Origin: Branchiostoma floridae
Taxonomy: Eukaryota > Chordata > Leptocardii > Amphioxiformes > Branchiostomatidae
NCBI RefSeq assembly: GCF_000003815.2
Contig: NC_049990.1
Span: forward strand, 18,041,199 to 18,105,198
Length of the DNA: 64,000 nt
Direction of reading: 5' to 3'
The notes under the pieces were generated by a model that was not told the origin of the DNA, did no database searches, and saw only the letters and a list, made by a program, of their open reading frames with translations. The position numbers were made by a program, and so were the translations under genes. This document shows positions 46,620-59,790 of the stretch, piece by piece. Numbering within the stretch: the first letter of the stretch is position 1; every line of letters starts with the position of its first letter.

Positions 46620-49600
46620 TCAGTGCAAGGGTACAAACTTTTGACTCTGATTGGCTCCTATTTCTCCAACATAAAAGGCGCCTGTTGATTGGCTGACAGA
46701 AAGTAGGTGTGGTTTGACACCAGGAGCCATCTGGATGGTGTCAATCACTGTGCAGTTGCCAAGGAAACCAGGTTTTGAAGGAGCAGCCAGGATTAAGACA
46801 CGTGACAGGTTCAACTGAATGACCAGGAGGTACTTCTTGTCTGCACTGAATCTGAAACAGTGAAGAGAAAAAGATATTCCAAAATTTGAAAAGAAAAAAA
46901 TCATCATCACTCTACACAATGCATTGTGAACATATATGATTGTATAGTATATTACATAAATGTTATGGTCAGAAATAAATGACAGATCTGACCATGACTT
47001 TTGCAAACTATTGTATGAGATTTCATAATTTCAGATAGTTCTATCTACTTGTCCTGGAGCAGAGTTAAATTGTAACTTCCAATACCAAGAAATCTCCATA
47101 CACAAACTTTTGAATGACCAACTCCAGTCTTTGTCAAGGAATGAGCAATCTGACTACTTTTATGACATCAAGGAAGGGCGCCAAAGACTTTCTGCAACTC
47201 ATGATCCAATGCTCACTGAGTCGTGTTCTATCTGCATAATGTGACATCACAGAAGCGGTCAGATTGCCAATTTCTTGACAAAGACTGGAGTTTGTCAATT
47301 GAAAATTTGGGCAAGCCAATTTTTGTGTGTGTTGGAAGTTACAGTTAATTATGATCCAGAACTACTTTTACCAACACAGATACACATTAAAGTTACGTAT
47401 CTACTTGTTGCATACCTCACAGAATATGGGCCGTCCCCTTTAAAACAGGATGACCACTCCCCGATGAAGGTGGGCTGCTGTCCTCCATGGAACACCTGTG
47501 TCCTGTTGTTGGCCCTGTCTGCCACCCACACCTGCCCAAACATGTCCACCTCCACACTGTGGGGGATGTAGAACTCCCCTGTGTTGTTCCCCTTCCCTCC
47601 AGACACCCACTCCAGTTTGTAATCTGTTTATCGTGGTAGAAGGCGGTCATGTCGAGGAAAATATGCCCAAATGTCAAGAAAGTTAATCGCAAACTGAACC
47701 TACAAAATGCCAACCCCCTTAACAGAGGCAGCTAGAGACCAGTAATCAGACCTGAACGACATCCCAAAATGTCCATCGCTTGTAAGACAGGGAATAACAG
47801 ACGCTAAACTCAATAGTTCAGTTCAGTTCATGGTGTTTGAAGTTTACAGTCAAAACGATGGTCATACAGTAGTAAGACAGAGCACAGAGTCTGACATATT
47901 TTGGTGTGCTGAGTTTCCAGTGAGAGTTCACTGCAGAAACAAATTTTGAACCACTGCAAAGATTGCACAATTTACAGGGTAAAGGTAAAGGTAGTATCAT
48001 AGCCTTTTGAGGCTGTAGGGGCAGTGGGTTGTTCTCCACTGTGTGTGGGGCACGCAGGCTTTTAGCCAGGCATGCGTCAACGCGTCATCTGGACGCCCTT
48101 TTCTTAGAATAACAAGAAATTTGATGCCCCTGGACGCCCTATACTGGGGAGAAAATCCTCTGACAAGCATGAAATTCTGATTGACACAGACAAGGTCATC
48201 TGTGGTCACAGTCTTCTACTGTGACATCTGTAACAGTATTTTTGCCTCTTGGGATACCTTAGAATGCACTATTTTAACTTAAAATCGTCAAAAACTCTGC
48301 ACCATGGAAGGTGGATGCCCCCAGACCCCCCTACAAAAGTCACTTACCACGACTCACCAATAAGTTTGGACTCCCTATTATAAAATCTTAGCTAAAAGCC
48401 TGGGGGCACGGTATTAGGAGCCCGGAGGCAGAGCCCATTCCTCTTATCTACTCCTTTTACTTCCCCAAATGAAGTCAGGTACCCATTTTGACACCTCGCT
48501 GGAGTTAGGAAAGTCCTGTTAATCCCCCTTTATAAATCAAGAATTTAGCTTGGCCAACTTGTCAGCGAGCTCTAAATTACGAGGAGGCATGACCCCGATG
48601 CCTACGAACAAATGGCAGAGTTTCTTCGTCGGCATCAGGGTCATACCTCCTCGTAATTTAGAGCTTGCTGACAACTCGGCCGAGCTAAATTCTGGATTTG
48701 TAAAGGGGGCTTAAAGGACAGCATCAGAAAATTTTCAATTCTTTATTTTCCAGTAGTTTACTCATTAAAAAGTTGATGTACGTCAATTTTTACATTGATC
48801 CGCCTAATATGACCCTGTAGACACGTTTGAACTTCGCGCTCTCCTCCTCTCCCCGCCGGGCTGGCCAATGATGTAATGGCCTCGTTCTGATCGTCTGAGA
48901 TTGTATGACGTCACGGATCAGAAACTTCTAGCCAGCCATTTTGCTCGGTGAACCTCGGTCCTCTTAGCGGTAAATAATCACCCCGCCATTCTGGAGTTCA
49001 GTTTGTTGTTGTTGAAAATTACTTTCGTGGACCTGTAAGTCGCATTGTGAGCTGTCTACGAAGCCATAGTCCCCGGGAGACTGAACATGAATAAGCTTGC
49101 CTGCGAGTAAACCGCGCGGCGACGGGACGAAATTAAAACAATGGCGGTGGGGGAGGTTCACGCACCATGCCTTTCTGGACTTTTACAAGAGCGAGTTCGG
49201 GTCAGTTCTTACCTTCTCCTTTCCGGACAGCACAGCGATAATTACACGTAAGCTTCCACGAATTTTGGTTGAATTCACAATTGTCCAACTAGCAGGGACA
49301 TTAAAAAAAACAACATTTTTCCTCCGACAACATACCCTTGATCGCTACATATCGAACGATACCCCTTCCGCGCCGAAACATACATACAGCATTGTTGTTT
49401 TTACATACAACACAGGCCGGCATTGTGAATGGCGCGAAATGTCGGCTTCGTTTCAGAGTCCGTGATTTGTTTTGAATGAACCCCCAGCAATCTCAGCCAA
49501 AGCTACATGATTGAAAAACCGACCAGTCCAGATAATTTACCCGAGAAACAGAAAATAAAGTGAGAGGCGAGGCGTAACTCGCACGATCTGTACAAGTTGC

Positions 49601-52600
49601 GGTGCTATCTGTTTCAGCACGAAAAGGGGGTCGTTCGATATGTAGCGATCAAGGGTATGTTGTCAGAGGAAAAATGTTGTTTTTTTAATATCCCTGCCAG
49701 TTGGACAATTGTGAATTCAACCAAAATTCGTGGAAGCTTACGTGTAATTATCGCTGTGCTGTCCGGAAAGGAGAAGGTAAGAACTGACCCAAACTCGCTC
49801 TTGTAAAAGTCCAGAAAGGCACGGTGCGTGAACCTCCCCCACCGCCATTGTTTTGATATCGTCCCGTCGCCGCGCGGTTTACTCGCAGGCATGCTTATTC
49901 ATGTTCAGTCTCCCGGGGACTATGGCTTCGTAGACAGCTCACAATGCGACTTACAGGTCCACGAAAGTAATTTTCAACAACAACAAACTGAACTCCAGAA
50001 TGGCGGGGTGATTATTTACTGCTGAGAGTACCGAGGTTCACAGAGCAAAATGGCTAGCTAGAAGTTTCTGATCCGTGACGTCATACAATCTCAGACGATC
50101 AAAACGAGGCCATTACGTCATCGGCCAGCGCGGCGGGGAGAGGAGGAGAGCGCGAAGTTCAAACGTGTCTACAGGGTCATATTAGGCGGATCAATGTAAA
50201 AATTGACGTACATCAACTTTTTAATGAGTAAACTACTGGAAAATAAAGAATTGAAAATTTTCTGATGCTGTCCTTTAAAGACATTGCCTTTCTGGAGGAC
50301 ACAATGTCTAGCCAGGAAAGGCAGGAACTGAACCTGTGACTCCTGTTCACAAGCCTACATGAGTGTAAAAAATATTAGTCCTTACATTTCTCCTATCTGT
50401 TTCAAATGATTTACAGTTGTTAGTGATTTTCATGCTTACGACTGCATGCTTATGATTCTTGTGCGGAAATGGACACTGACCCGGTGAGAACTTGAGCAGC
50501 CTGTTGTTCATCCCTCCGTCCCCGTCTACCACGTACATTTCCCCTTTAGCATTGAAGGCCACATCCGCCGGTTGGTCGAACTGTAAGGGGTTCCTCCCTG
50601 TGCCCGCCTGCCCTGGTGTACCCAGGACGTGTATCAGTGTACCATCCCTGCCAAAGGCTTTAACTGTGTGACCCCAGGGACCTGTGTAGAGAAGTTATCA
50701 TAGATAAGTGAGACATGAAATGTTACATGTAGAAGTAGGCAACTGTTATTCAAATTTCAATCTCCAAGGCAAAGCAGATCGTACGGTAGCATAAGATAGT
50801 ATGAAAAGCTGGCCGAGGAGTGTAGCTGGCCTAGTAGGAGTGTGATTTGGCTACCGTGGCATTCTGTTACAGATCCTCCGGTAGCTATACACACTCCTAG
50901 GCTGGCTCCACACACTCCTTTGCTGACTTTTGATACTGATGCTTGGAGATTACTGCTTTCTTGCCTGTACATGCATTTTGCTGTAAATCATTACATAGCA
51001 ACTAAAACTTAACCAGTTGTAGTACTGTACTCTAAGCATTCAAAGCAGGGTCTGCAATGCACATCAATTTGGCATGTGCTTCTCTATTGTACAATTTAAA
51101 AGGCAGCTCCTCAAAAGCATTGTATTACTAGCCACCTTCACTGGCATCTCTGGTGGCCTTGGCGTAAGTTTTTATGTGTGTGGTGGTGGGGGGGGGGGGG
51201 GGGGGTGATTCGCCGGGAAAGGGAAATATGCCGGGAAAGGAAAAATGCCGGGAGAGGAATATACATGTATACCGGGAAGCTTGTACGCCTAGCATACAGC
51301 TAGATAGCATCCCTCAAAACCACTCTAATACTAATCTAGCTCTGTACTTTGAATATAAGTAGCTTAGGCAATACTAGGTCTTACTAGCTCTGTACTTTGA
51401 ATAATTGTGATGCCAGTCCCTCTAGTTTTGGAATAAATTCCTGTAAAAGGAACCTTCCTGCATCCATCTGAAGCTCTCTGATTTAAAGAGCAAGAACGTA
51501 ACGCCCAGTATCATATACAATAGACTAGAACTGACCACTGCCCACATCAGTGACCCATATCTCTGCCTCGGCTGCAGTCTTCCCTGCAGGGATGTGCACC
51601 CTGGTCCCGTGGGGCATGTCAATCCTCTCTATGTCGGACCAGCTACGCAGGAACGTGCCGTCCTCCGAGAACACGTTCATCTTGGTGCTGACATTTCCTC
51701 TCTGGAAACAAATCAATGGACATTAAATTTAACCCTTGTCCTGCTGAGCCTGTACTGTATACACGGGATCAACATTATATATATAATGCCTATAATGTGC
51801 GTACAGTATCTTTACAGGTTTGGGGCATTTCTCACTTGAATGTGGCATACCACAGCAAAGCTTATCGATTGGGGAGGTAAATCTGCAGCAGCAGCACAGA
51901 ATAGGTCAAATTTTACTGATCTGATTATTAGCCAGTTTTAAATAGGGTGGTTAAACTTAAAGTGGCAAAAAAATTCTCACCAGGACGGGTTAACCTTAAC
52001 TTTTAGCATCCTTATGGTGGGAAAAAAAAGCATCATTATGTTAACATCCTGGTATCCAAATCTATTGTTGGTGTCAAGTTCATTTATCCTGGGAAGTGGT
52101 CGGAAGAGACTCGACTGGGCTATAAAGTACTGAATTTCTTGAATTCCCACAGTTATGTTTGTGGCTTTTCACGATGACAACCGCAAACCTAAAACCGGTG
52201 TTTCCATTATTGTAAAGAATGCAACAGTGCTATGGCAAACTTAAAATCACTGCCTGTCTGCAAATGCTCCACATTTTCTCATAAATCCACACAAACCTAT
52301 GGGCATTTACAATAAAATAGGCTTGGAGCATTTGGATGTCTCTTGGCAAGAAATAGAATCGTGCTATCAAAAGCTGTTCAAAGTACATGTACATGTAGTT
52401 GTGAGCCAGGAATGATGCCATCACGACATCAAAAGTGTATGGGATGTTGATTCTCTGACTGGTGATGGCGAAAAAGAGTTACTAGTAGTTCAGTATGATG
52501 GAATTCAGCTGTTCAAAGAAGCACTTCTCAGTAGTGTCACCTAGCGACTTCACTCATACTTGCAGCTTCCCAGTCACAACAAGTGATCAAGTTGTGTTTG

Positions 52601-52956
52601 TACTATCCGTGAACGTATTTAAACCATGAATGTTCTATTTCTGGACTAAGCCACCACGCTGATGCTAGTGACGGACCAATACACCCTTTGAGCTCTAAAG
52701 GAATGCAAAAATCGATAAATCGTTACATGAAGTTGTGAAGTTTCTGTGTAGTGTTTACCTGTGCCACGAAGACTTCGTCCACATTTTCGCCTACCAAAAC
52801 GCCTGTGCTGAACTCCTGCGCTTGAAAGTGGGAGGGAACCAGCGGCCATGTCGGCACCAGCTTGTACAGCGGCGATCTGTACGAACTAACGATTCCTAGC
52901 AGCAAGAAGCACACAAAACCTCGACACACAGTTTCACAAGTTCGACTGGAAGCCAT
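46620..52956 (-). CDS. NHLRC3: NHL repeat-containing protein 3
   Basis: Five exons on the minus strand, 52,759-52,956, 51,536-51,701, 50,481-50,681, 47,416-47,623 and 46,620-46,851, join in phase to 334 residues (human 347). The N-terminus has a hydrophobic signal-like segment (FVCFLLLGIVSS). NHL beta-propeller hallmarks follow: EIWVTDVGSG, FDQPADVAFN, GEMYVVDGDGGMNNRL, IPHSVEVD with VWVADRANNR, and the end GEIGANQSQKFVPLH. The family is secreted or lysosomal with unknown biochemical role. The long introns hold two adjoining TTAA-flanked elements. The gene is divergent from VHL with 517 bp between start codons. Confidence 0.92.
48529..48714. mobile_element. 186-bp hairpin MITE flanked by TTAA
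   Basis: TTAA at 48,529-48,532 and 48,711-48,714 flank inverted ends TCCCCCTTTATAAATC and its partner. The stem continues through GAGCTCTAAATTACGAGGAG almost to the centre (about 48,615). TTAA targets are typical of piggyBac-type elements. It lies in NHLRC3 intron 3. Confidence 0.8.
48711..50278. mobile_element. 1.56-kb fold-back element with about 650-bp arms, flanked by TTAA
   Basis: It starts TTAA-AGGACAGCATCAG and ends CTGATGCTGTCCT-TTAA. The arms 48,715-49,365 and 49,625-50,274 are nearly perfect inverted copies around a 260-bp spacer. Each arm contains a CpG-containing block with GCGCGGCGACGGGACG. Open frames appear in mirror pairs and are therefore incidental. It shares its left TTAA with the hairpin MITE next to it. 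Confidence 0.88.
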
Positions 52957-53473
52957 CTTGGGACTTATCAGAACGAACTACTTCTATGAGGGTATAGACA
53001 AGTTTAAGTATTCTAGGTATTATATCCTACAGCCCAAATTAATTTACTAACTTAATTCTGTAAAATTTAAGTTACAATATTAAACATATTTCTTTGCATT
53101 GCTTTACAAAAAAATAATAAAAAGGCAAATTTTCAATGTTTGACATAATTTACTTGACCCCTATGTATAAAATGCGCTAGTCCAACTTGTGTCGTCATGC
53201 TACCTTGTGCACCCAAAACAACGGAACCTTTTCTTCTCTTTTCTTTTGTTCCCTCTTTATGTTTATCCTGTTAGAGTTTGTGTCTATAAGGAATAATTTC
53301 ATCTTCATCAAATCGTTTTATAATCTTTATTTCCTAAGCTTAGAAGTACTAAAGCTTTCTACGGGAATAAAAACACAGGTATTGATGACGTAGTACACAT
53401 CAACATCTGTAGTACATTTTGTGGAAGAAGACGACGGAGGTTGCCACGTTAGAGCTTCAACTTTGGCTGCGAA
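52957..53473. promoter_or_regulatory. Shared intergenic region between NHLRC3 and VHL start codons
   Basis: The two genes are head-to-head with 517 bp between ATGs, which is compact for this window. A bidirectional promoter is plausible. A TGATGACGTA motif, resembling a CRE/AP-1 site, lies at about 53,384. No TATA box is convincing. Confidence 0.4.
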
Positions 53474-55544
53474 ATGCCGAGTAACGAGGGCCACCAAGGC
53501 AACAGGGACAGGAAACTCGTATCAGGACCTTCCCTGGTACACTCTTTTACCAGATTTATCAACAAGAGCGAGCGCTGTGCGGATATAATCTGGATTGATT
53601 ACGAAGGGAAGCGAGTGACTTACACCACCGACCTAAGACCTGGCGAGTATTTCGATGTAAACACCTTCGTAGGACACCCGTGGATTTTTAGAGACAGTCT
53701 GGCCAGAGACAAGCTGACGGTCAGGAGTAAGGAGATTTACTTCCCCACACCGTGGAACGGGGACTGGCCACCACAGAGGACAATCATCAACATTGGCATA
53801 CCAGGTAAAATGATTTTTTTTACATAATCTTATACAAGTTAGTTACCTTCGCCAAGAAGGTTATGTTTTGACTTTTCGTTGTGTGTGTCTGTCAAATCTG
53901 TGTGTGTGCCCGTCTGCGAACATCATAACTCCAGAAGCCTTGGCATATGGTAGGTGCGTAGGGGTTATTGTTGTTGTCCTTGTTTAAATTTTAACGCCTA
54001 GTATTATTTTGCTAGACCCGTGTTCCACTTGGTTCAGCCTCTATGTACTACGCTCTTGGAGACTTGTGCTTGAGAGTCGCCCCTTGAGAGTTGCTGGAAG
54101 TGTTTTTAGGAGAGCACGTCAAGTCTGGGCATACTCACAATGTACCGAGAGAAGGCTAGGTACATCTGTTTGTTGGTTCCATCTGTAACGCCATCTCGCA
54201 TTCCGGCCATTGTGGCACCTCTGCTGTGTTGTACACTTGTATGTCCCTGATTGTCTCGTATATGCTCTCCACTTCTAGCAGCATGTGATGTCTTTCCTCT
54301 TTGTAGAGAAGGCAGTTACTGTGGTACAAATAGTGGTTGATGGTCTCTAGAGCACTGCAGTGTAAGCAGACCTCTGGGTTCTTCCAGTTTTGGTTGGCAT
54401 AGGGTGTAAAAATCTACACTTTATTAATTACTATGTACTGTAATTTCATGTGAATACACTTCCATTTGTAGAATGTTTAGTTGCTGTTTTTGTTGAAAAT
54501 CACAACACTGCATGCAAATACATGTATATGCTTTATACATGTAACGTTACTACTTGTTTTGTTAGTGCAGAGCTGTTAACCCCAACCTTAAAACACTGTG
54601 AAATCCCAGCAAAAATAGATGAATATACACTATACTGCCCATACATCAGGACAAGCGGGTTAATCTCCTTGATCAGAAGATGCATCGGGCCCGGCGCCCA
54701 TCTCAGCTTCAAGGGGGCACACACCAGTTTCTCGCCCCCATTGAAACCTATAGTTAAGAGACTTTTTTCAACGATGCCGCATTTAAAAAAAAAAATTTTC
54801 CCGGGAACTACGCCTATACAGAAAGTAAGCATGTACCATATGGTCTAACATATCTTATTTACAAGAAAATTCTAGTACTACAAATCTCATAATAATGAAT
54901 ATTCTAATGCATGTCGAAAGCCCATGGCGGTGACGTCATCGCTCAAGCGGCTCCGGCCCCTTCACTGTTTGCGGCCTCGGAGCGATACCCGGAAGCCAAG
55001 ATTCGGCGACAAAAACTTACCGAAAACAGCATATAGGGGTCGAATTTTATACTACCAGCGATTTGGATCCGCTACGCTAATTTTACACTGTGTAACTGGG
55101 CACAAAACGGATGCTAAAATCCCCTTACTCCGAAATAAGTTGGGACTACCACGGACCCCGGTCGCGGAAGAACTGGTGTGTGCACCGTCAAAGCCCTGGG
55201 TCACACATAGGTGCTAGCATTACAGCAGGGGGCTAGTCCACTGGTAGTGTAGTGTGTTTAGCTTCCATACTCAACCTCTTAGCAGAAAAAGAAGTATGTA
55301 CCATTTTGAAGAGTCTTTGGTATGACCCGGCTACTGCATCCAGTTTTTCTTGGTTGTCTCCCATCCAAGTATATATAGCATACTAACACTACCTTTTCCT
55401 TCCCACCCAGTGTACACATTGCGGGAGCGCTGCTCACAGGTCATCAGGCAGCTGGTGCCAAGGTCGCAGTATGACCTTCTGGAGATTCCCAAGACTCTGA
55501 AATTTGAGCTGGAAGGAGTGGATGACGCAATAATCATCTCATGA
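53474..55544 (+). CDS. VHL: von Hippel-Lindau tumour suppressor homologue
   Basis: Two exons, 53,474-53,804 and 55,411-55,544, join in phase 1 to 154 residues. The beta domain (about residues 18-110) shows ADIIWIDYEGKRV and FVGHPWIFRD, matching the human hydroxyproline-HIF-binding face that includes the GHLWLFRD segment. Exon 2 opens with VYTLRERCSQVIRQLV, the elongin-C-binding BC box, and the rest of the alpha domain is short. The product is the substrate receptor of the cullin-2 E3 ligase that marks hydroxylated HIF-alpha for destruction. The human exon 2/exon 3 junction is absent here, because beta-domain end and BC box are joined by one intron. The protein lacks the acidic repeats of human pVHL30 and is pVHL19-like. 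Confidence 0.93.
53805..55410. other. VHL intron
   Basis: It contains sequence of repetitive appearance (GCCAAGAAGGTTATG near 53,857). A possible fold-back lies at about 54,690-55,215, with GCACACACCAGTTTCT mirrored by AACTGGTGTGTGCACC near 55,175. No exon is recognised. Confidence 0.45.
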
Positions 55545-56900
55545 AGACAGGATAACTCAATAACGTCCTGTCTATTTCCGAATGATGGAAACATGGAGTT
55601 CCGACAACACCCTGTGCGTACCGAACAGTGAAGACAGGATGTCTGTAACTACTAGTACGTCCTTTATATGCCGAATGAGGAAATCAGCGCCCTAGATCTG
55701 CACCTTGATGCCAACGAGGACACGAATACTTTTGAATATAGTTTTCTTATGTACACAAAATTATTTTTCTCCTATAAAAATGTATCAATAGGCTGTCTGC
55801 TGTCTTCATCATGTAAAATAGTATTTGTGCTAACAGTGCTTTAGTGAACTTATCCTGTCAGTGCAAAGTAAAATTGACCTATTGTAGCGTAATTGCTGAC
55901 AAGAACGTGTTCTCTAACATAAATGTCATTACTTTTACTTCTCCTTGACACTTAGTGACGAAACAGTGAGGATGTGATCCCAAACATGACACAAGTACTA
56001 CTCAAGATATGATTTGAACCATATGTAATCGGTTAAGGTATAGTGATCCATCAGCATTTGTATTGTTTGCTTGATATCGTATCAATAACCATCATGTATA
56101 AGATGACAATAGTAATTAAGTATTTCATTTGGACAAATGTACACTAGATGTTAGCGTAGTTGTTTCCGAAGTCAGTTGGATTCCAGGAAAATTGGGTTGG
56201 AAGTTAAAACTTCTTTTTGGAAGTTATGAAGATGACAAAGCTTCTGCACTTGTGTGGACTGAAGATAGTTTTCTGTGGAAGTACAAGGAGCGATTGTTGC
56301 GAGCGATTGTTACACAAGTGACTGGATAGAGTGATTGACTATTTATAAATTCTATCCAGTTGCTTGAGTAAGTGGTACCTTGCACGGAGTAATGATGAAG
56401 CAAATCTACTAGTAAGTCCTTTTTGGCGACGCCTCAGGGATAGAGGCATTTGTGATAGAATTATGATCCCTTGAATATAATACAAACTCCCACCCAAAGT
56501 TTTACTACTACATGAAGTAGCCATATGCCAAAAAAGCAGTTACTCATGACAAGCAGCTGGTTATGAGTTTGGAAATGGTCAGAAGTTTTTATTGATGATC
56601 TATGATTATAACATGGAGTTACAGCGACAAAATATGATGATGATAACATAAAAAAGTTTTTCAAGGGGTCAAAAAATCTGCAAAAGTGTTAGTCTTACTG
56701 CATGACTTTGGAATGTCAGCCCACCGATGTTCAGGCAAGTACTTGTATGTTCCAGACCTTCTCATTGCATTAACTTATACTTTCCTGATGTTGAAATCCT
56801 CACAAATATATCCAGTACAGAGCAGTTATAAGAGTGTGGGTGTCATTATAGTGTTTGTTAAGTTCTCAGACTTGTATAAGCACCAACATATTATATGAGA
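55545..56900. other. VHL 3' flank
   Basis: AT-rich sequence with no recognisable exon or element. Confidence 0.5.
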
Positions 56901-56904
56901 TACT

Positions 56905-57100
56905 ACAGTCAAACCTGTCAAAAAACACCCCCCAAGAGGACCAATAAAGTCTGGTCTTTATGGACAGGTGGACAGACACTTATGATAAACAGGATTTTTA
57001 ATGCTCGTGTCAATGGTGAAAAATCCAAGGAACCACCAAAAAGTGGTCACATTGGCCAGGTGTCAGTAGACGTGGTCACTTGTACGGGTTTGACTGTACA
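56905..57100. mobile_element. MITE with ACAGTCAAACCTGT ends
   Basis: TACAGTCAAACCTGTCAAAA at the left is mirrored by ACGGGTTTGACTGTA at the right, about 195 bp apart. It is non-coding. Confidence 0.8.
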
Positions 57101-57746
57101 TAGATTCTCTAGGTGTCCAGGTAAAGCTGAAGACAAACAACTATGTTACCTGGCAAGAATGTATCAACGAGGTATACAATGTACAACACCAGTGTGGCTT
57201 AAAATACAGGTCAATTGTCTAGGTCAACTGTAAGAGTATAAAGTATTCTTGCCAATGAATTGTTACATTGTATCATATTGGACAGAAAGTGCAGTCATTG
57301 ATTTTTTTTCTCAAGAAAGATATTGTGTGCTTCTGTTCTTGAAATGAGAAGTAAATGATTATTCGAGCAATGGTATGAATTGTTGTCTTTTCATAGAATT
57401 TTGCAGCGGTCTGCAAGGAACTGGAAAAAAAACTACTGTGTTATGTACCTGTCTTTAGCCTTTCAGTAGATAGAACTTGACACCTTTGATAACATACAAG
57501 TTCATTGGTGTTGGTAGATGAGAAAAAGATTGAACTTTCCATAGCCAACACTTTGAAGAAATTGCAGGACACATTCAAGCCCACCATCTGACATTGAACC
57601 GAGACGGGGGACGCCGCAGGTTACCTGGCACTTATGACTGATTGCTGAGGTCATTTTCTGAAAGTAGCAGTAGACATGTCCATTCTGTGAACAAGGCTGA
57701 ACATTTGGGGTAAGTCACAATTTCTTCAAAGTGCTACTAAGCTATT

Positions 57747-58084
57747 AGGGGTGGGTAATGGTTCACAAAAGATTTGGGTCCAGTTCAGGTCCAGAAGTAC
57801 CTGGACCTAGTTGTGAAAAGCTGTAAATGGCCAATACTCATAAGTCTAAACCTGAGTGTTACTGCTGGTAAAATAAATAAACTAAACTAAACTAAAGCTA
57901 CAAAGGAATCTGTTTGGTGGAGTATCCAACACCCATTCTAAAATCCTATCTTCATGTAAACAATGCTAAGTTTGACTGTAGAAACTTGGCAGAAATGACT
58001 ATAACCTCTACTTTACTTGGCTCTTGTTACTGGCTTAGCACCAAAACATGTGAACGCCTGCCGATATAATCCGTACCCACCCCA
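57747..58084. mobile_element. MITE with AGGGGTGGGTA ends
   Basis: AGGGGTGGGTAATGG at the left and GTACCCACCCCA at the right are inverted, and the interior has the GTTCAGGTCCAG motif of the element at 25,581. Confidence 0.75.
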
Positions 58085-59790
58085 ACTAGCTATGTAAAGT
58101 TAGTTTTCTTTCATAAGACTTGATAGAGAAGAGGGCATGAATACGTCAACCAACAAATGTTGATGAAAAGAATACAAATGCTGAAGGCACCACATTCTGG
58201 TATATTTATATGTACTCATCACACAATTATAAACATCACCAAAACTGTTTAACAACATCATCATTGTACATAGAAAAATACAAGAGAATGAACAAGAAAT
58301 GTTCAAGTTTATCTAGTTCTTAACCTAACAGACTGCACTTCTTGGAGAATTTGTTTGAATTACTGCATATAATACCATAAAATATTCTGGTAAGGCCATT
58401 GTTGGTATGCTTTGGTCCATATTATTGTTTTCACAGTCATTAAGTGTAATACAATTGATATTCACACATCTTTTTACACCGAATAACATAATTTTGAATT
58501 CATAGAGTTCTATTATGTATGAAATAAAATGCATTGTTTCAGTTACCTCTTGTAAAGTTTTCACTGAATCAAAAAGAAAATGGTTGCCTTGCTTGCTTAA
58601 TAGAAATCTGAGCATATTGATGCTAACTGATTGTGGTCAACATACAATTTCGCTAAGAAAAACAGTATAATATACAATACATCCAATCATATAGTCATAG
58701 CACAAAGGTCATTTCAACAAAACTGCACAAAACACTAACATATTAAAAATAAAAGCAGCAAGGAAAAAACTGTACAATTTTAGGTTTTATCAATCTGAAC
58801 GAAAAAGGCAAAAAAATTACTTCCACATTCAGTTCTGAGTAGATCATGAAGTTAAACTGTTTGCATCAAAACATACTGTTAGTAATAGCTGCACCCAACA
58901 CATTTATTAGTCATTACACAACATTAACTATTGTTCTTGTATATTCTCTTTTGCTTCTGCAGTTTATGTAACAAAGCTAGACATTTGCTAATTCACCATT
59001 GAAAAACCAAGTACAAATTCGAAAGGTCATAAAGAGACAGAGCTCAGGGTTTTAGCTAGTGCATTTTAGCATTAACAGGCCATCATGCTATTATTCGTTA
59101 CCACCATGGTAAATTGAAGACCATTACACTTATTTTCAACGTGGAATGGTACTAATGTTAGATAAAATGTGAGAATTGTTGGTATGACCTTCCAAACTGA
59201 GAAAAAATTCTAATTTTACATATGGTCTGAAAAGAATTCATCCCCCCATTGGTGCCCACTGATTGTCTGCATTTTCAAAATCTCACTGTTAAACTGCCAA
59301 GACCTCCATTCCAAACCATTGCCGATAGGTCAGTTCTAGCTCAACCTTGAATTTACCATTATGAAACATTATCTAAAACCCTTGCTAGAAACCAGGAGCT
59401 CCATCAAATTCCTCAATCCTTTTGTTTGTAATTTTTCGTTACCCTTACTAGTGCTATAGAGCTGTACTTGTACTGGACACCAATTTTGGTAGTTTGTAAA
59501 TACAAATTACTACGAACATGTAGAACACTAGAAAGTTAACATGTGGCACCTGTATTTAATAAGACAAATTCCTCACTGGAACTTTCAAAGAGCTAAACAT
59601 CCATGAACACATACATGTACAGTACTACTCTGACTCCAACACTTTCGTAACAAAACTGTACAACATCCAAAATCATAGAAAGTTGGAGAACATTTAAAGA
59701 TGTTTATCCCCATTGCATAACATGACTTTACAAATGATAACATCTTAGTGTATTGGAATGATTGTGAGCCTGCAGTTAGGAATGTTTTCG
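58085..59790. other. AT-rich spacer, probable 3' UTR side of the FBXO36-like gene
   Basis: No exon, tandem repeat or inverted repeat was recognised. Confidence 0.45.

Noticed and set aside
48964-50025. Paired frames with almost the same protein on both strands
   Set aside because: They are the two arms of a fold-back element read in opposite directions; there is no supporting exon structure.
56129-56329. 66-residue open frame downstream of VHL
   Set aside because: No splice sites, family or repeat support. VHL already has a stop at 55,544.
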